Part shown: positions 32,756 to 49,604 of the stretch, piece by piece
How positions within the stretch are numbered: the first letter of the stretch is position 1
How the letters are laid out: each line of letters opens with the position of its first letter
Source: Wyeomyia smithii
Lineage: Eukaryota > Arthropoda > Insecta > Diptera > Culicidae
Direction: 5' to 3'
Length of the DNA stretch: 64,000 nucleotides
NCBI RefSeq assembly: GCF_029784165.1
Contig: NC_073694.1
Span: forward strand, 83,267,249-83,331,248
Notes under the pieces: model-generated
The model's input: the letters and a program-made list of their open reading frames with translations, nothing else
What the model was told of the DNA's origin: nothing
Database searches by the model: none
Made by a program: the position numbers and the translations under genes

Positions 32756-33114
32756 CAGTAAAGTTCTTTTTTACACGATTTTACGTACCGTGCAAAAAGA
32801 AACCGTGTAAAAAAAACCGCGTTATTTGGAAAAACGTCGTAAAAAACCGCGTTATTTGGAAAAACGTCGTAAAAAAGAACCGCGTAAAATAAAACCGTGT
32901 AAAAATGAAACTGTGTAAAAAACAGCCAACTATAGTCTGTTACCGTTACTGTTACTTACTGTAACAATTTTACGCGAAGACGAAAAATCGTGCAAAAAAA
33001 ACGTGTAAAAAAAACCGCGTTATTTGGAAAAACGTCGTAAAAAACGCGTTATTTGGAAAATCGTCGTAAAAAAGAATCGTGTAAAATAAAACAGTGTAAA
33101 AAAAGACTTTACTG
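32756..33114. mobile_element. TA-target MITE 'cagtaaagttctttttta', copy 1
   Basis: Ends 'cagtaaagttcttttttaca' and 'gtgtaaaaaaagactttactg' are inverted repeats. The interior has repeated 'ccgcgttatttggaaaaacg' blocks and a central 'actatagtctgttaccgtta'. TA follows the right end (33115); the left flank is 'aa', so the duplication is degraded on that side. Three more copies are at 55788-56906. Confidence 0.85.
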
Positions 33115-36262
<3,148 letters not shown>

Positions 36263-36263
36263 C

Positions 36264-38201
<1,938 letters not shown>

Positions 38202-38262
<61 letters not shown>
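38202..38262. repeat. (TA)n microsatellite
   Basis: About 28 TA units, directly at the right end of the Tc1 element. With the tract at 36271 it forms the split target repeat. Confidence 0.95.
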
Positions 38263-39640
38263 GGATTTTGCAGTCATAGACAACCTTCCATGCGGAGGAC
38301 ATGCTGCTGATTTCAAAGCATATGTAAGGATTCTCCATTTTCTTGTTACCTTACAATGATTTCTTACCTTGAAGTACCTGAAAACTCGATCACTGTGTTC
38401 TAGTGCTTTTCCACGCCTTACAAGTCCGACCTGTCACCCAGCGTTTTGTTCGAAGCAGGAAGAAAAATCAGCCAATAGAAATGTCTGTCACTTTCAGCAC
38501 AAGTTCACAAACTTTAGAAACCGGTTGTAGTTTAAATCTTTAGTTCAAACCTCAAGCAGATTAACAAGTTTTACACAGTTCACAAAATTGCATAACTATT
38601 TTTAAAATATCAATATTTCAAACATTAAAACTAAACTTGAATACAATACACTGTGTGTAGAAGATATTACGTATCATTTTTCATGGTATTATGGTTGTGT
38701 TCCGGAATTTATAACAATAATGTATAACGTTTCACCTCGTCAATTGTATCTAACCCACATAAATTGAGAATGTAATTTCAATGTTCTAATGCTAAACCAT
38801 GAAAAAACACGTCCTCTATGGTAGAAAACAACACTCGTAATGCATCGATTGTTCCCGATACTATCTATAGTGGAAAAGCGAAAACGGAAAACATGAAACA
38901 CTTGAAAATCGTTTACTAATGATACGTCAGTACATAAGGAGTAAGGATGAAAATGTAGAACCGAAAAAGCTTTTATGAAGGAAACATGTACAGGAATCCC
39001 CCGGATTGCACGATGGGTGGTGGCATCCACCCGAATAAATGTCTCTTCTGTTCAACTAGGTTGATTTTTATTAGGTAACGAGTGTATGGTTGATTCTAAA
39101 CACACCAAATATTAGCTGTACTGGATAGAAGATAAATTGCGGTGAGTGAACGTCACCACTCAACGCGCTACTTGTGGGATGCCTGTTTGGCTGTAAAGCT
39201 TCCAGCAGTAAATGTGCGTTCTGCACACATTCTACGACCGACGTTTATCCGATTCAGATTTGATTATTTATAATTTAGCATTCATTCATCACATAGATTA
39301 GCGTTCAAATATGTTGTCTGTTCATAATAGCTTTTCAATATGCATTTAGTACATGTACAAGCATGAAATATTACGATAGGATTTAATTAAAATCAACGTG
39401 ATCCTCATCGATAGGATTTATTTTTTATTAATAGGGGGAGAGGGGGGTTCTTTGTGATGAATTAATTATTTACTAATATTTATTCAGAATTTTTATTGTG
39501 TGTTCTGCCACAAACGGTGACATATCAACACTATTACATATATTTTAAACTCTATTTCATTAAAAGATTGTAATTGCTTCCGCAGTTAAGTGAATATAAT
39601 TGTAGAAAATTGTCAAGATAAAAAAAGGAAATTAAAATTA
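38263..39640. other. No confirmed gene
   Basis: 38281-38330 could be a 50-nt exon ('ttttgcag|TC ATA GAC' to 'GCATAT|GTAAGG', reading 'IDNLPCGGHAADFKAY'), but one short frame is weak evidence. 38740-39030 minus is open for 96 codons without a recognisable motif. The remainder is AT-rich. Confidence 0.35.
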
Positions 39641-40341
39641 AACCTTAATGTAATCTTACACCTATCTTACTGACTATAAAGTGAGCTAATTGTTGTAATT
39701 GAGAATTGCAACAATTTTTGTCGGAGCTTATTGATAATTTGGTTTGACATATTTTCCTTCCTTTGAAGCATATTCTTTCTGGTTGTACAATAACTTGTCC
39801 AGATGGGGACTGCACAGTACCAAAAAATGAAATTTATAACTAAGAGGCCGTTCAATAATTACGTAAGCAAATAGGGGGGGAGTGGAAAAAATCACAGGAT
39901 GGTTGTGTGCAAATCCACGACCGCAAGGTTGAAGCAGAATACTTTTACACAGCTCTACTTACGCTGTACATTAACCTACGGCTGGGCGAATCGGTTCGCG
40001 CCGCTTTTCGCGTTTAGCCCGGCAGAGGCCTTATGCGCACGGCCAACACAATAGAAAGGTGTTCTTCATATTGAAAATTAGACACGGCTTTACTGGAGTA
40101 AGCGTTGGCAAATGCATCAACCGCTAATACCGCCGCTATCGTGCGAAAGTCAGCCTGGTAGAGGCCTGAGACGTGGTGACCAACCACAGGGCAAGTGATT
40201 TGTTTAATTTGAAGGCAGCCACAGGCGCAACCCGCTGCTATCCTCTGTTACTGCTGAGTGCTGATATCTGCTGTCAACCTTGTGGACGGTCCATCCAGCT
40301 CACCTTCCGACTAATGAATGTAGCTAGTTTTCCCAGAAACA

Positions 40342-40352
40342 CTCTTTTATAG
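40342..40352 (-). promoter_or_regulatory. TATA-box motif, family X copy B module 2
   Basis: The minus strand 'gactataaaagagtgttt', identical to copy A. Confidence 0.5.
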
Positions 40353-41294
40353 TCGAAGGGTGCTACGAAATAGGCCACGCCTTTCTGTTCAGTTTTACCA
40401 TTTTGTAATGTTCTTCAGGCGAATTATACCACAATTCGCATTTGATTTTTGTATCCAGCGAATAAACACCGATGGTGCTCTCACACACGCAACGATTTAT
40501 CCCTAACCGTATTGCGGCTTGTAACATCAAGCGATTACGTTTGCTCACTGTTGCGTATTGCATCATGTTGCAACTTGGCAGCTGGGTGACGACAAAATTC
40601 TGTTCATGCTGAATGATTGAATCGACTTCATATTAACTCTGCATAGTCGAACTAACTGCTTTTGTGAATGCGTTCTAACAGGGCAGTTTGTTATTCAAAA
40701 TCGGTTATGCTGATCACAGCCTTTGCGCTGCCCCAACAGTGAGTAAAAATTATAAGTAAAAATTTGACAACTACAATAGAATTTGATTGCATCCCGCACA
40801 GAATGTCTGCTTGTGTTGATGCCAGAAAATTATTAAACTTCAATTATTTTTCTATTTGCCTTGAAAAAAAGCATTTTGCGGTTCAAAATCGGTTGCTAAT
40901 TACAACCTTTGAGCTGCCCTAACATTGGGGGAATTAAGATACACGGACAACATGCACTGTGGAAGCTATTTCACATTCAGTAAATTAGACGGGTGCGACA
41001 GATTTAAATTGCTAGGATGCAACACAGAATGCTTGACAAAAATTATTAACTTTCAATGACTTGTTTATTTGCCTTGAAAAAGGCATTTTGATTTCCAAAA
41101 TTGGATTTCCTGATGGCAATCTTCATGCTGCCCCAACACGGGGAAAATAATGGCTGTCTGGCGACACACGTTGAGAAAAACCGCGCTGCTCCTGAGACGT
41201 GGTGACCAACCACAGGGCTAGTGCTGCTGCTAAGGAAGGACGACTGCTGCTGTCGCTGTCTAGAACTATTATGAGCGGCTCCGGCTGAAACAGG

Positions 41295-41307
41295 CTCTTA
41301 TATAGGC
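41295..41307 (-). promoter_or_regulatory. TATA-box motif, family X copy B module 1
   Basis: The minus strand 'ggcctatataagagcctgtt', as in copy A, followed by 'gccggagccgctcataatag'. Confidence 0.5.
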
Positions 41308-41687
41308 CAAATAGCATGTTTTCAATTGTAAGGTATATGATCCTGTCAACCGTGCTTGGGAAGCAAGCATATAACGACCAATCGAAGGTCGAATTTTTCG
41401 TTTTGACAAGGCTTGACTATTTTCAATAGTGCAATAGTGTGAATAATAAAATTACAATTATCTTATTTTGGGAAGAATCTTAGAAGATTTTCCAATCTAT
41501 TGCTGCAAGAACGAAGGAAATCCATCGAATACTAACCGATTTATTAGCATTTGAAATTGGACATATTTTTCACTTTTTTCGGTTTTAGATTTTCATTTCA
41601 CATCCCTATGTAGCCGAACTTCCTGAGAGAAGTATTCTACTTCAAAAGTGGAAAAATATGCTTACGTAATTATTGAACGGCCCCTAA

Positions 41688-41955
41688 TACAAATGCAAGC
41701 ACATAAGAGTTTCTAGCACATAAAGTGAAAAACATACACAATTTCACACCTTTAATAATGCACAATACCGAATCGTTTAAAACCATGTAAATTTGTACGT
41801 TAAGTGATGTAAACTTAAAACTTTGAATATAAATATGCATGCATATTAACAAAATAATCATATACACTGCATGTCAATATAATGCCACACGGAATATTAC
41901 ATGGTTTTTAATGCTCCATTTATGTGCATTTAAACAAATGTAAATTTTTTTTTAC
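41688..41955. mobile_element. AT-rich insertion in the jockey LINE
   Basis: The reading 'FRPAM' stops at 41957 and the next LINE motif is at about 39815. So about 270 bp here (plus about 20 bp at 39820-39840) are foreign and were themselves split by the MITE 39844-41684. No inverted ends recognised. Confidence 0.5.
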
Positions 41956-42600
41956 ATTGCTGGTCTAAATATTTGTTTGTAAATTAACAGTTTATTCTTG
42001 AGACAATGTCTAGAATTTCTGTTGATAAGAGGATACAAACATTTTATATATTTATTGCACTTTGTTTGGATATTCTCAATGTGCTCCTTGAAGGTAAGAT
42101 TTTTATCATAAATTAGCCCTCAATATTTAACTTGGTCAAACCAATTTAAGATTGCACCGTTCATCTTAAAAACATGATTATTGGTGGGTTTGAGAAAAGA
42201 AACTCTTGGTTTATGGGGAAAAATAATTAATTGTGTTTTTGATGCATTAGGAGAAATCTTCCATTTCTGCAAATATAAAGAAAATATATCTAGACTTTTC
42301 TGCAGCCTACTTCATATGACACGAAGGCTTTTTCCTTTTACGGAAATGCTTGTATCGTCACAAAACAGAGATTTCTCACATCCTGGTGGTAAATCAGGAA
42401 GATTAGAAGTAAAAATATTATATAAGACTGGACCTAAGATACTTCCTTTAGATACACCAGCTCTAACTAAAATCAAATTTTTCCCATGCGTATTAAATTT
42501 ACTATTATTTTTTGAAAAGTTGAAAATGTATGAATGTTGAATATTTTTTTCACCTTGCATGAATGTTGAGTTTGGAAATTTACGTTCTTGCAGCACTGCA

Positions 42601-43783
42601 AAATATTATTCACCCCAACTTTTTGGCAACATTGTCATTTTTGACATGTTTTTGGTACGGGAATTGTTGACAAAACCAAGCATCGTTTTATTCACAGACG
42701 GTGTTATGAACAGATACGCAAAGAGTGAGGTCGAAAACTCCAAGTGAACCGTCAAATCGAGGCTCCAAGTGTGCAAAGTAAACAAACTCAGGAGTGTTAC
42801 TTTTCGTACAGAATGTGTATTGTAATCAGTATAATTGTTGTGAACCACATGCAATCAGTGATGGAAACGAAACGAATATGATGCAATCATCGTTTAATCT
42901 CCACATGTACACATCATGAATTGTTACAGACCGCGACTAAACTTGAATCCTCTCAACACATAATGAAATGATGATATGGTGCGTAGGTTTCTGGGAGAAA
43001 ATAAACACATGACTTGACTACATCTACTCTGAGAAGCGATTCGCTCGTTGCGTTTGTCTCTCCATATGCCGGTCGTTAGGGAAACAAAGAATAGCAGCAG
43101 AAGAATATCATGTCGCCTGAGCAGCAGCAGAGGTGTGGTGCGGTGAGAAGGAAAGTGTGGGGGAAGGGACTACTTCGGCAGCGGTTGACTTGAGCGAGAG
43201 TAGGAGAGCATACATTGTCATTTTCTTTCTTTTTCTGACAATAAATCTTATTCATGGGTAATAACATAACAAGATCTGATCGCTCTGTGTAACAGAGACG
43301 AATTACTTCATATACCGAGTTGTGCACATTGAGAACCATATGTTGTGGTGTACGCTAACGACAAGCAATATATCGTAAAAAGGGAAGCAAAGAGAGTGAA
43401 CCAACACCGATACTTTGTTATTCGTATACTGACGACGATGTCAACGCATCTTAGGCTTCCTTTATATGTATTCAAAATCGCTAGAGGTGATTTTTTTCCA
43501 TCGCTGCGTGCAATTATGGTTTGAACGGAAAATGTGTTTGTTATGCTTGTATTATGAGTGATGCATTGAAAATTAAAAAAATGTATAAACAAGCTTTGAA
43601 ACTCAGTTATATATCCTTACAAAGTTTCGGAATTTCATTACACTTTCTAGTGCGTATGAAAAGTCATGCGAAATTAAATGTGGTTGCCAGAATTGCTTGG
43701 AATAGAATATTAGCAAAGGGTTGCCATATTTACTGCTTTTCTCGTTGCGTATCTCTTTATAACACAGTCTCTAGTTTTATTTA
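42601..43783. other. No gene seen
   Basis: Nothing recognised; short frames on both strands lack motifs. Confidence 0.45.
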
Positions 43784-44454
43784 CCGTGGAATGGGGTGAA
43801 ATTGATCAGTGGGGTGAAATTGATCACCTGAAAATTCGTGATAAAAAATACACATCAAAATATATTGCTCTTACAACACTAGGCAATGTTAACGTGTCCT
43901 TAAACGCAACTTTTGCATGATCCACATACCTGTCAAAGTTAACCCTTGCATGCCCGGTGCAATTTTTCATATTTTCCAAAAATTCTTTTAACTCAGTCAA
44001 AACTGAATCAAATATGATCAAACAAGTTTCCAAATAATAAAAAAAGTATTGAATTTACTTAAAGTAATCTCAGTTGAGGGTTAACTACCGTAAATTTGGA
44101 GAAGTGAGTAAATTTTGATAAAAGCTCAAAAAATGTAATTTTCAACAATGATCATTCCATACCATTAAAGAAATACTGATGAATTCACAGAAAACCACAA
44201 AGATTTTAATTTCAGAGCTAGGTTTTGAGCTTTTGCAACAAATCGAATTGAAATCGGTCTAACGACGATCAAATAAGAGCAAATTTAGCAACAATCATGC
44301 AGTAGACGATAGAAATTTCACCAATAGCCATAGAGGTTTACTGGAGCACATACCAGTACTTGTTTTAAAATTATACTATTTCGGGGAAAATGTACTTGGA
44401 GCTAGTTAATTGGAAATTGTTATGAAAATTGATCAATTTCACCATGTTCCATGG
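43784..44454. mobile_element. TA-target inverted-repeat element, 671 bp
   Basis: The left end 'ccgtggaatggggtgaaatt' with 'gatca' and the right end 'tgatcaatttcaccatgttc' with 'catgg' are inverted repeats of about 25 bp, flanked by TA (43782-43783 and 44455-44456). 'ggggtgaaattgatca' is repeated in tandem at the left end (43794, 43811). Interior noncoding. A pogo/Tc1-type non-autonomous element is the likeliest class. Confidence 0.75.
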
Positions 44455-45176
44455 TACTATGAAAAAACTTTTGCAAACAAATTCAAACAACACATTACCT
44501 GACAAAATTCTTTCGGAACTACACCGAAAAAGTCTTTCCGCAACTCGTAAAATAACGAGACTAAAACCTAACTCTCGACTCGGAGGTATCCAGCATCCGT
44601 TCAGAAAGACTGATTCGTTGCTGCTGCGACTGTATTTCCTCTTTTCAGAAATATTGGCAAACCATCCTTGAATTCTTTCAGCTTAAAACGAGGACGAATT
44701 AAATAAAAACCTCGAGACACCAAATCTACTCCATCAGAAGAATTCCCAATATAATTTGCCTCGCCAACCAAAGTGTAACTTTGTCGTTTTCCATCAACTA
44801 TCATTCTATTTATCACCTTCTGAATTGATAACACTAAATCCAGCTTCGGCAATCGAATGTGCAAGTAGTTTGGCAAGATTCCTTACCTATGCTTGCTTCA
44901 ATGCATGTATGCTCTTCAACCGATCGGCAATCATATTCGCAAAAACTTTTGCGAAAACGCACTATAATCTGGATTGTAACCCTTTTCGGACAAACAGTAA
45001 ATTATGACCGTGACCATCACTCGCTGATTTTTGATGACCAATCCGAGAATCCTATCTAACATTCATCCGTATCATTTTATCACCCGTACTCATTCGTTGT
45101 TCCCGGGCCAGATAATGCAACTGCTACTAAAAAGCTTTTTCGTTGCCCTTTAATGCAGCTCCTACTGTACCAATTC
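44455..45176. other. Unresolved; 91-codon minus frame at 44601-44876
   Basis: The minus-strand frame starts 'MPNYLHIRLPKLDLVLSI' and contains 'RGFYLIRPRFKLKEFKDG'. It has fairly normal protein composition but no recognised family, and the complementary strand is also partly open. I rate it below the threshold for a gene. Confidence 0.25.
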
Positions 45177-45502
45177 CTCTAAATCAGCGGTTCTCAACCT
45201 TTTTTTTGCGTACCTCTTGGCGATATTTTTCAAATCAATTGTACCCCCTGACTTGGAATATTCTAGCAGAGTGGAAGAGAGGTGGTAGATAATGTTGTGG
45301 TAGTCTAATTCACGTTTCAAATTGAATTATGGTTTGTTTGATTACTATGCTCATGTTTCAAGAGCAAGTTGAACAACAAATGAAGTATTATAAGAAACAT
45401 TGCTTTATCCGCCATTACTGATTTTTCTTTCGCGTACCCCTAAAAGCTTTCATGTGCCCCTAGGGGTACGCGTACCCCAGGTTGATAACCGCTGCTCTAA
45501 AT
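45177..45502. mobile_element. hAT MITE with perfect 8-bp target duplication
   Basis: The element 45185-45494 starts 'cagcggttctcaaccttttt' and ends 'aggttgataaccgctg'. The 8-bp duplications 'ctctaaat' are at 45177-45184 and 45495-45502. The 'CAG.GGTTCTCAACCT' end and 8-bp duplication are diagnostic of hAT elements. 310 bp, noncoding. The subterminal 'gcgtacctcttggc' and 'gggtacgcgtacccc' are also partly inverted. Confidence 0.92.
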
Positions 45503-46641
45503 CATCAAAATTGAGGCGCATGTGTTGTTAAGTTAAACGACCAGACGTCCTGCATTTTGCGAGTCAGTCCCGCTGCTTAACAAAATGTCCTACCTAGAAA
45601 AACGTCCCGCAAAATGTCCCACATTTATCAAAAGTATCTTGCACGCCTTTGAAATATTCCACGGTTCACAAATATGAACCAATAAATGTAACATTTTTTC
45701 ACTGGGACATTGCACCTTTAAATCACGTTTTACTTAGAAAATGCAGATCTTTTAGATGGTATAAAAAACTGATATAGCTAAACAACCCAATTCTCTGTGC
45801 AAAAATATCCAAAAATCAAAATGGCGAAACGTTTGTCTGATTCAGTGTCAACATAAACAGAATTTCTCGATGGTTTGCAAATAAGTGAGTTTTGGGAAAA
45901 TTTAAATAATATTCATTCTTTAGCTTACAGGTTTCACATCACTTTAGTTCGGTGGTGGAGGAGTTACCTGAACACAAGCAGCTTCAGCGGATAGTAACCA
46001 TCGTCGATGAATGTCGTTATGTTTATCAGTTTTGACGTTGTATTATTCATTTACGAATTGACGAATTTGTATACCCGAGATTTATTACGCAATATATTTC
46101 GTTAATGTCTGATAACCATTTCTGATCTATTGAAAATTATAGAAATAAATAAAACATATACGTTGCATAAAACGTGTTAGCATTCGGACAGGCTTCGTTT
46201 TGCTCGTCTTCATCTTAAAGAGAAAGAGTTTTCTTGCCTCTTAACAACTGCGAGCTTACATTCAATGTGCATTCTCTGACGAAAAAACGCTCCTAATTTG
46301 ACAGAGCAAAAATCCAGTGAAACTCTTGTAAATTGCTCATACGCGCACGCAAGAAAAATGAAATAAAGTGCTCGGCGACCAACTGAGCATTGCGTTACCG
46401 TTCTCATCGTTCTGGGGTGCGACAAAAACAGTATAAAATCGAACTTTCTGCAGAATACGCACCCATGGTGAGTTGTGAATCTTCCTATAATATTAAATTC
46501 AAAAACGGTTAGGATGTGGCTTCAATGTGAACCTAAATGATTTATATTTGGCCAACTTCTCTTCTAGTAAAGAAGAAGCTAACGAAAACTTATTCACTTC
46601 TGTTAGAGCGTCTTGATAGAAAAACTTCACTACACTTTCAC
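45503..46641. other. No gene seen; 'aaaatgtccc' motif repeats
   Basis: 45540-45625 has several copies of 'cgtccc(g/t)' and 'aaaatgtccc' ('acgtcctgcattttgcgag', 'acgtcccgcaaaatgtccca'). Otherwise nothing recognised. Confidence 0.4.
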
Positions 46642-48765
46642 TTTTTGCCTTTCTCCTAGAAAGGTATAGCAATCACTGGAAAAACCAAAGGTATAAAAGT
46701 GGTCCCAATGGCCGAATTTCATATACCACTCGACTTCTTTCGACGAACTGAGCATTTCCTGTATGTATGAATGTATGTGTGTATGTGTGTGTGTGTGTGT
46801 GTGTAAGTATGTGCAACTTTTTTTTCTCACTCACTTTTCTTAGAGATGGCTGGACCGATTTTCATAAAATTAATTGCAAATGAAAGGTCTAGTTGCGCCA
46901 TAGGTTGCTAGTGATTTTCATTGTAATCGGATTTTAAGTTTAGAGGTTATGTATCAAAATGTAAAAATCACGAAACATCAATATCTCAGAAACCACACAA
47001 CCGATTTTAATAAAATTGGTTTCAAATGATTGGGCTGTCTCCAAAACCCTTAACTTTTTAATTTCGTAATGATTGAACATATGGTTCAAAAGTTATGTAA
47101 AGAAAAGTTATCCTGAGGTTGTTTAAACTCACTCATTTTTCTCAGAGATGGCTGAACCGATTTTCACAAAATTAGTGTCATATGAAAGGTCTAGTTGCCC
47201 CATAGGTTGCTATTGAATTTCATTGCAATCGGATTGTAACTTTGTCCGTTGTTCATGAAAACGTGAAATCACATAATGAAAGTTAACATATTGACTTCCT
47301 CCTAACGATCACTGGCTAATTAAAAGGTAGAAAAGTGATCCAAATGGCCGAATGTCATATACTACTCGACTCAGTTAGACGAATCGAGCATTTTCTGCAT
47401 AAAAGCATGTATAGGTGTATATGTTTGTGTGTGGGTGTGTACGTGTGTATGTGCACCTTTTTTCGCACTCACTATTCACAGAGATGGTCTGACCGAACAG
47501 ATTTCAATGAAATTAATTGCAAATGAAAGGTCTAGTTGCCCTATAAGACCCTATTGAATTTTATTGTAATCTGATTTCTAGTTTAGAGGTTATGTATCAA
47601 AGTGTAAAAATCACGAAACATCAATATCTCAGAAACCACACATCTGATTTGATTAAAATTAGTTTCAAATGAACGGGCTACCATAAAAACCCTTAACTTT
47701 TGAATTTTATGAAGATTGAACATGTGGTTCAGGAGTTATGGAAAGAAACGTGTTCTGGAGACTATTTAATCTCACTCATGTTTCTCAGAGATGGCTGGCC
47801 TGATTTTTATAAAATTAGTGTCATATGAAAGGTCTTGTTGCCCCATAAGACCCTAATGATTTTTTTTTTCAAACGGATTATTACTTTGCCTGTTATGTTT
47901 AAAAATGTGAAATCCAGCTATGAAAAGAAACATATTCCAAGACAACTTACTTGGACTCACTCATATTTCTCAGAGATGGTTGACCCGATTTCCACAGAAT
48001 TAGTATCAAATGAAAGGTCTACCTACCTCATAACTCCCTATTGAATTTTGCAGTAATCGGACTGTAACTTCGTCTGTAATGTATCGAAATGTGAAAATCA
48101 CGAAACTTCATTATCTTAGAAACTACACAACCGATTTGAACAATATTGATATCAGATGAACGGGCTAGTTAAGGGTTAACTGATGAATTATGATTGAACA
48201 CGTGGTTTCAAAGTTTGGCTGCCCCATACGTTACCTTTTCATTTGATTGTAATCAAGCTTAAGCAAGCGTTATGTTTTAATTTGTAAAACAACGAAAGTC
48301 TATTATCTCAAGTACTACACGACTTATTTGAACATAACTAGTGTCATACAAATGAGTCATCTCTCAAACTTACAAATAACAAACTTCATAACAATTTGAT
48401 ATGCTGTTTAAAAGTTTTAGAAAGAACAGAAATTCAAAGACTATTCAACACTTTACCTGCTTCGATCAATATATATGGCTTCAACATGATTTAAATGTGG
48501 TATCGTACTATCTGAACGTTCCCGGCATCGCTCGTGATTAAATTGTTCGAAATTAAGAGACATTGCTTTTATTTCGCTATTTCTTAAGTTCTAACATTAC
48601 GTCAAATTTCATATTTTATACTTTAATTACAACATCAATATTTTAGAACCCAAAGAGTGGATAAACATTTATTGGATTTAAGCATTTATGTAAATCTATT
48701 TTTACAAATAATAAGTTTGAATGAGAAAGGCTGAGTCTGACCGCTAGGTGGATTAATTTAGGTTT
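46642..48765 (+). mobile_element. Family W element, copy 1 (about 2.1 kb, tandem-repeat-rich)
   Basis: Starts 'ttttgcctttctcctagaaa' and ends 'gagaaaggctgagtctgacc' with 'gctaggtggatta', so 'gcctttctc' and 'gagaaaggc' are mirrored. Inside, the core 'cagagatggctggaccgatt' followed by 'aaatgaaaggtctagttgcc' recurs at about 46841, 47144, 47479, 47785 and 47971. A larger 650-bp unit (from 'atcactgg' to the end of the core block) is duplicated at 46672 and 47310. Both larger units contain a TG-rich stretch. Noncoding; similar sequences are, as I recall, abundant in mosquito genomes. Class unknown. Confidence 0.7.
46770..46806. repeat. TG-rich microsatellite in family W
   Basis: 'tatgtgtgtatgtgtgtgtg' tract of about 37 bp; the corresponding place in the other copies holds (CA)n. 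Confidence 0.85.
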
Positions 48766-48926
48766 TTTTTATTCACTTTCACTATTTAATTTTATCACTT
48801 TTCACTTTTCACTTGCATATACGTACACTTTTGAAATACGTATAGTGTTGAAATACGTATATGCAAGTGAAAAGTGAAAAGTGATAGAATTATATAGTGA
48901 ACGCGAATAAAAAAAAGTGAAAGTGT
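48757..48926. repeat. Perfect-looking hairpin, arms about 75 bp
   Basis: The left arm 'tttttttattcactttcact', 'tcacttttcacttttcactt', 'gcatatacgtac' is mirrored by 'acgtatatgcaagtgaaaag', 'tgaaaagtgatagaattata' and 'cgcgaataaaaaaaagtg'. The loop is near 48835-48850. It abuts the end of family W copy 1. Confidence 0.8.
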
Positions 48927-49289
48927 ACTAACGAGAACTACTCCCTCTTAAACTGAGAGAGCAAATAAATGTTTATCCCTAACACGTGTTGATAAAGAGT
49001 GAAGAAACTCTGCGACTGAAATACTCTACGCCTAAATGTGGATAATTACTCACTCTGTGTGAGAGAAAGTCTAGTTCTCCAAGGGGTTTGGCAGGTAGAA
49101 AAGGAAATTCAGGCAAAAATCAAGAGAACGGAAGAAGCCTGCTTTCGGATACTCAAATGTTTTTTACTTTACCAGCAATGAATTCTACGTGAAATTCACA
49201 CGAAATGCATATGTCTACTGCATAAGATTCATAGGACAAATGGGACAAATCAGAGTCTACACGCAGCTTTATTTTAACTCTAATTTGAT
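48927..49289. other. No gene seen
   Basis: Nothing recognised. Confidence 0.45.
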
Positions 49290-49604
49290 TAGGATCTACT
49301 CAGTTTGGTAATCTTATGCAAAATGTCAAAATGTCCTGCGATGCCGTTTTAAGTCGGGCTTTTATTCGTGATAATGAACGGAAACATTTGTATCGATGTA
49401 CAGTGCCCAATACATGCAATCGATACAATTTAAATCCTTCGCAGTGTTTGGTGACGGATGATGACGGATTTTCTGGTGTGCGTACTGTACAAAAACATGA
49501 GCCACAGTTCACGGGCAACTGTGAACCGGTTGGTTGCCGCATTATATAAAGACACGTGAATGATTTAAAACTTTTGTAATGTTTCGATGAAAAATAAATC
49601 TATG
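49289..49604 (+). CDS. Candidate small Cys-rich terminal exon or ORF
   Basis: The frame from ATG 49316 to TAA 49547 (77 codons) reads 'MQNVKMSCDAVLSRAFIRDN', 'KHLYRCTVPNTCNRYNLNPS', 'QCLVTDDDGFSGVRTVQK' and 'TGNCEPVGCRII'. It has six cysteines spaced C-x20-C-x5-C-x9-C-x24-C-x4-C. A possible splice acceptor 'ggatctactcag|' precedes it in frame (49303) and an 'aataaa' polyadenylation signal lies at 49593. No signal peptide is present, so a 5' exon would be required if secreted. The segment is flanked by an approximately 35-bp inverted repeat ('gattaggatctactcagttt' at 49289; 'aaacagagtagattctaatc' at 49730), so it could instead be cargo of a small inverted-repeat element. Family not recognised. 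Confidence 0.35.

Larger units (their letters stand above)
39891..41646 (-). mobile_element. Family X element, copy B (1.76 kb)
   Basis: Flanked by a 10-bp direct repeat 'agtggaaaaa' (39881-39890 and 41647-41656), so its exact ends are known: 'atcacaggatggttgtgtgc' ... 'gaagtattctacttcaaa'. About 99% identical to copy A; the main difference is 'gagtaaaaattataagtaaa' at 40741 in place of 'gaggggttaactcaataaag'. It contains the same two TATA modules. The target duplication of 9-10 bp and the tail outside only one inverted repeat do not fit a standard superfamily that I can name. Confidence 0.75.
39844..41684. mobile_element. TAA-target MITE (PIF/Harbinger-like) hosting family X
   Basis: The left end 'gaggccgttcaataattacg' with 'taagca' and the right end 'tgcttacgtaattattgaac' with 'ggcccc' are inverted repeats of about 26 bp. 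TAA occurs on both sides (39841-39843, 41685-41687), the TWA target of PIF/Harbinger elements. Without the family X insertion the MITE is only about 75 bp plus one 10-bp duplication. Confidence 0.8.
39645..42600 (-). pseudogene. Jockey-clade LINE RT fragment, split by nested insertions
   Basis: Minus strand, 42596 to 41956: 'AGVSKGSILGPVLYNIFTSN' (normally G-V-P-Q-G-S), 'LFCDDTSISVKGKSL' (the active-site box FADD is FCDD here), 'LYLQKWKISPNASKTQLIIF', 'LIYDKNLTFKEHIENIQTKC' and 'LINRNSRHCLKNKLLIYKQI', ending 'FRPAM' at 41957. The continuation 'YCAVPIWTSYCTTRKN' lies at about 39815-39765, on the other side of two nested insertions. The RT N-terminus and endonuclease are absent (5'-truncated near 42600). 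Several stops. The 'YNIFTSDLP'-type motif is characteristic of the jockey clade. Confidence 0.8.

Noticed and set aside
38281..38330. 50-nt exon reading 'IDNLPCGGHAADFKAY' with GTAAGG donor
   Set aside because: Splice-like signals are suggestive, but a 50-nt frame next to a (TA)n tract is not enough evidence.
44601..44876. 91-codon minus-strand ORF as a gene
   Set aside because: No recognised motif, no signal peptide, and the opposite strand is also open.
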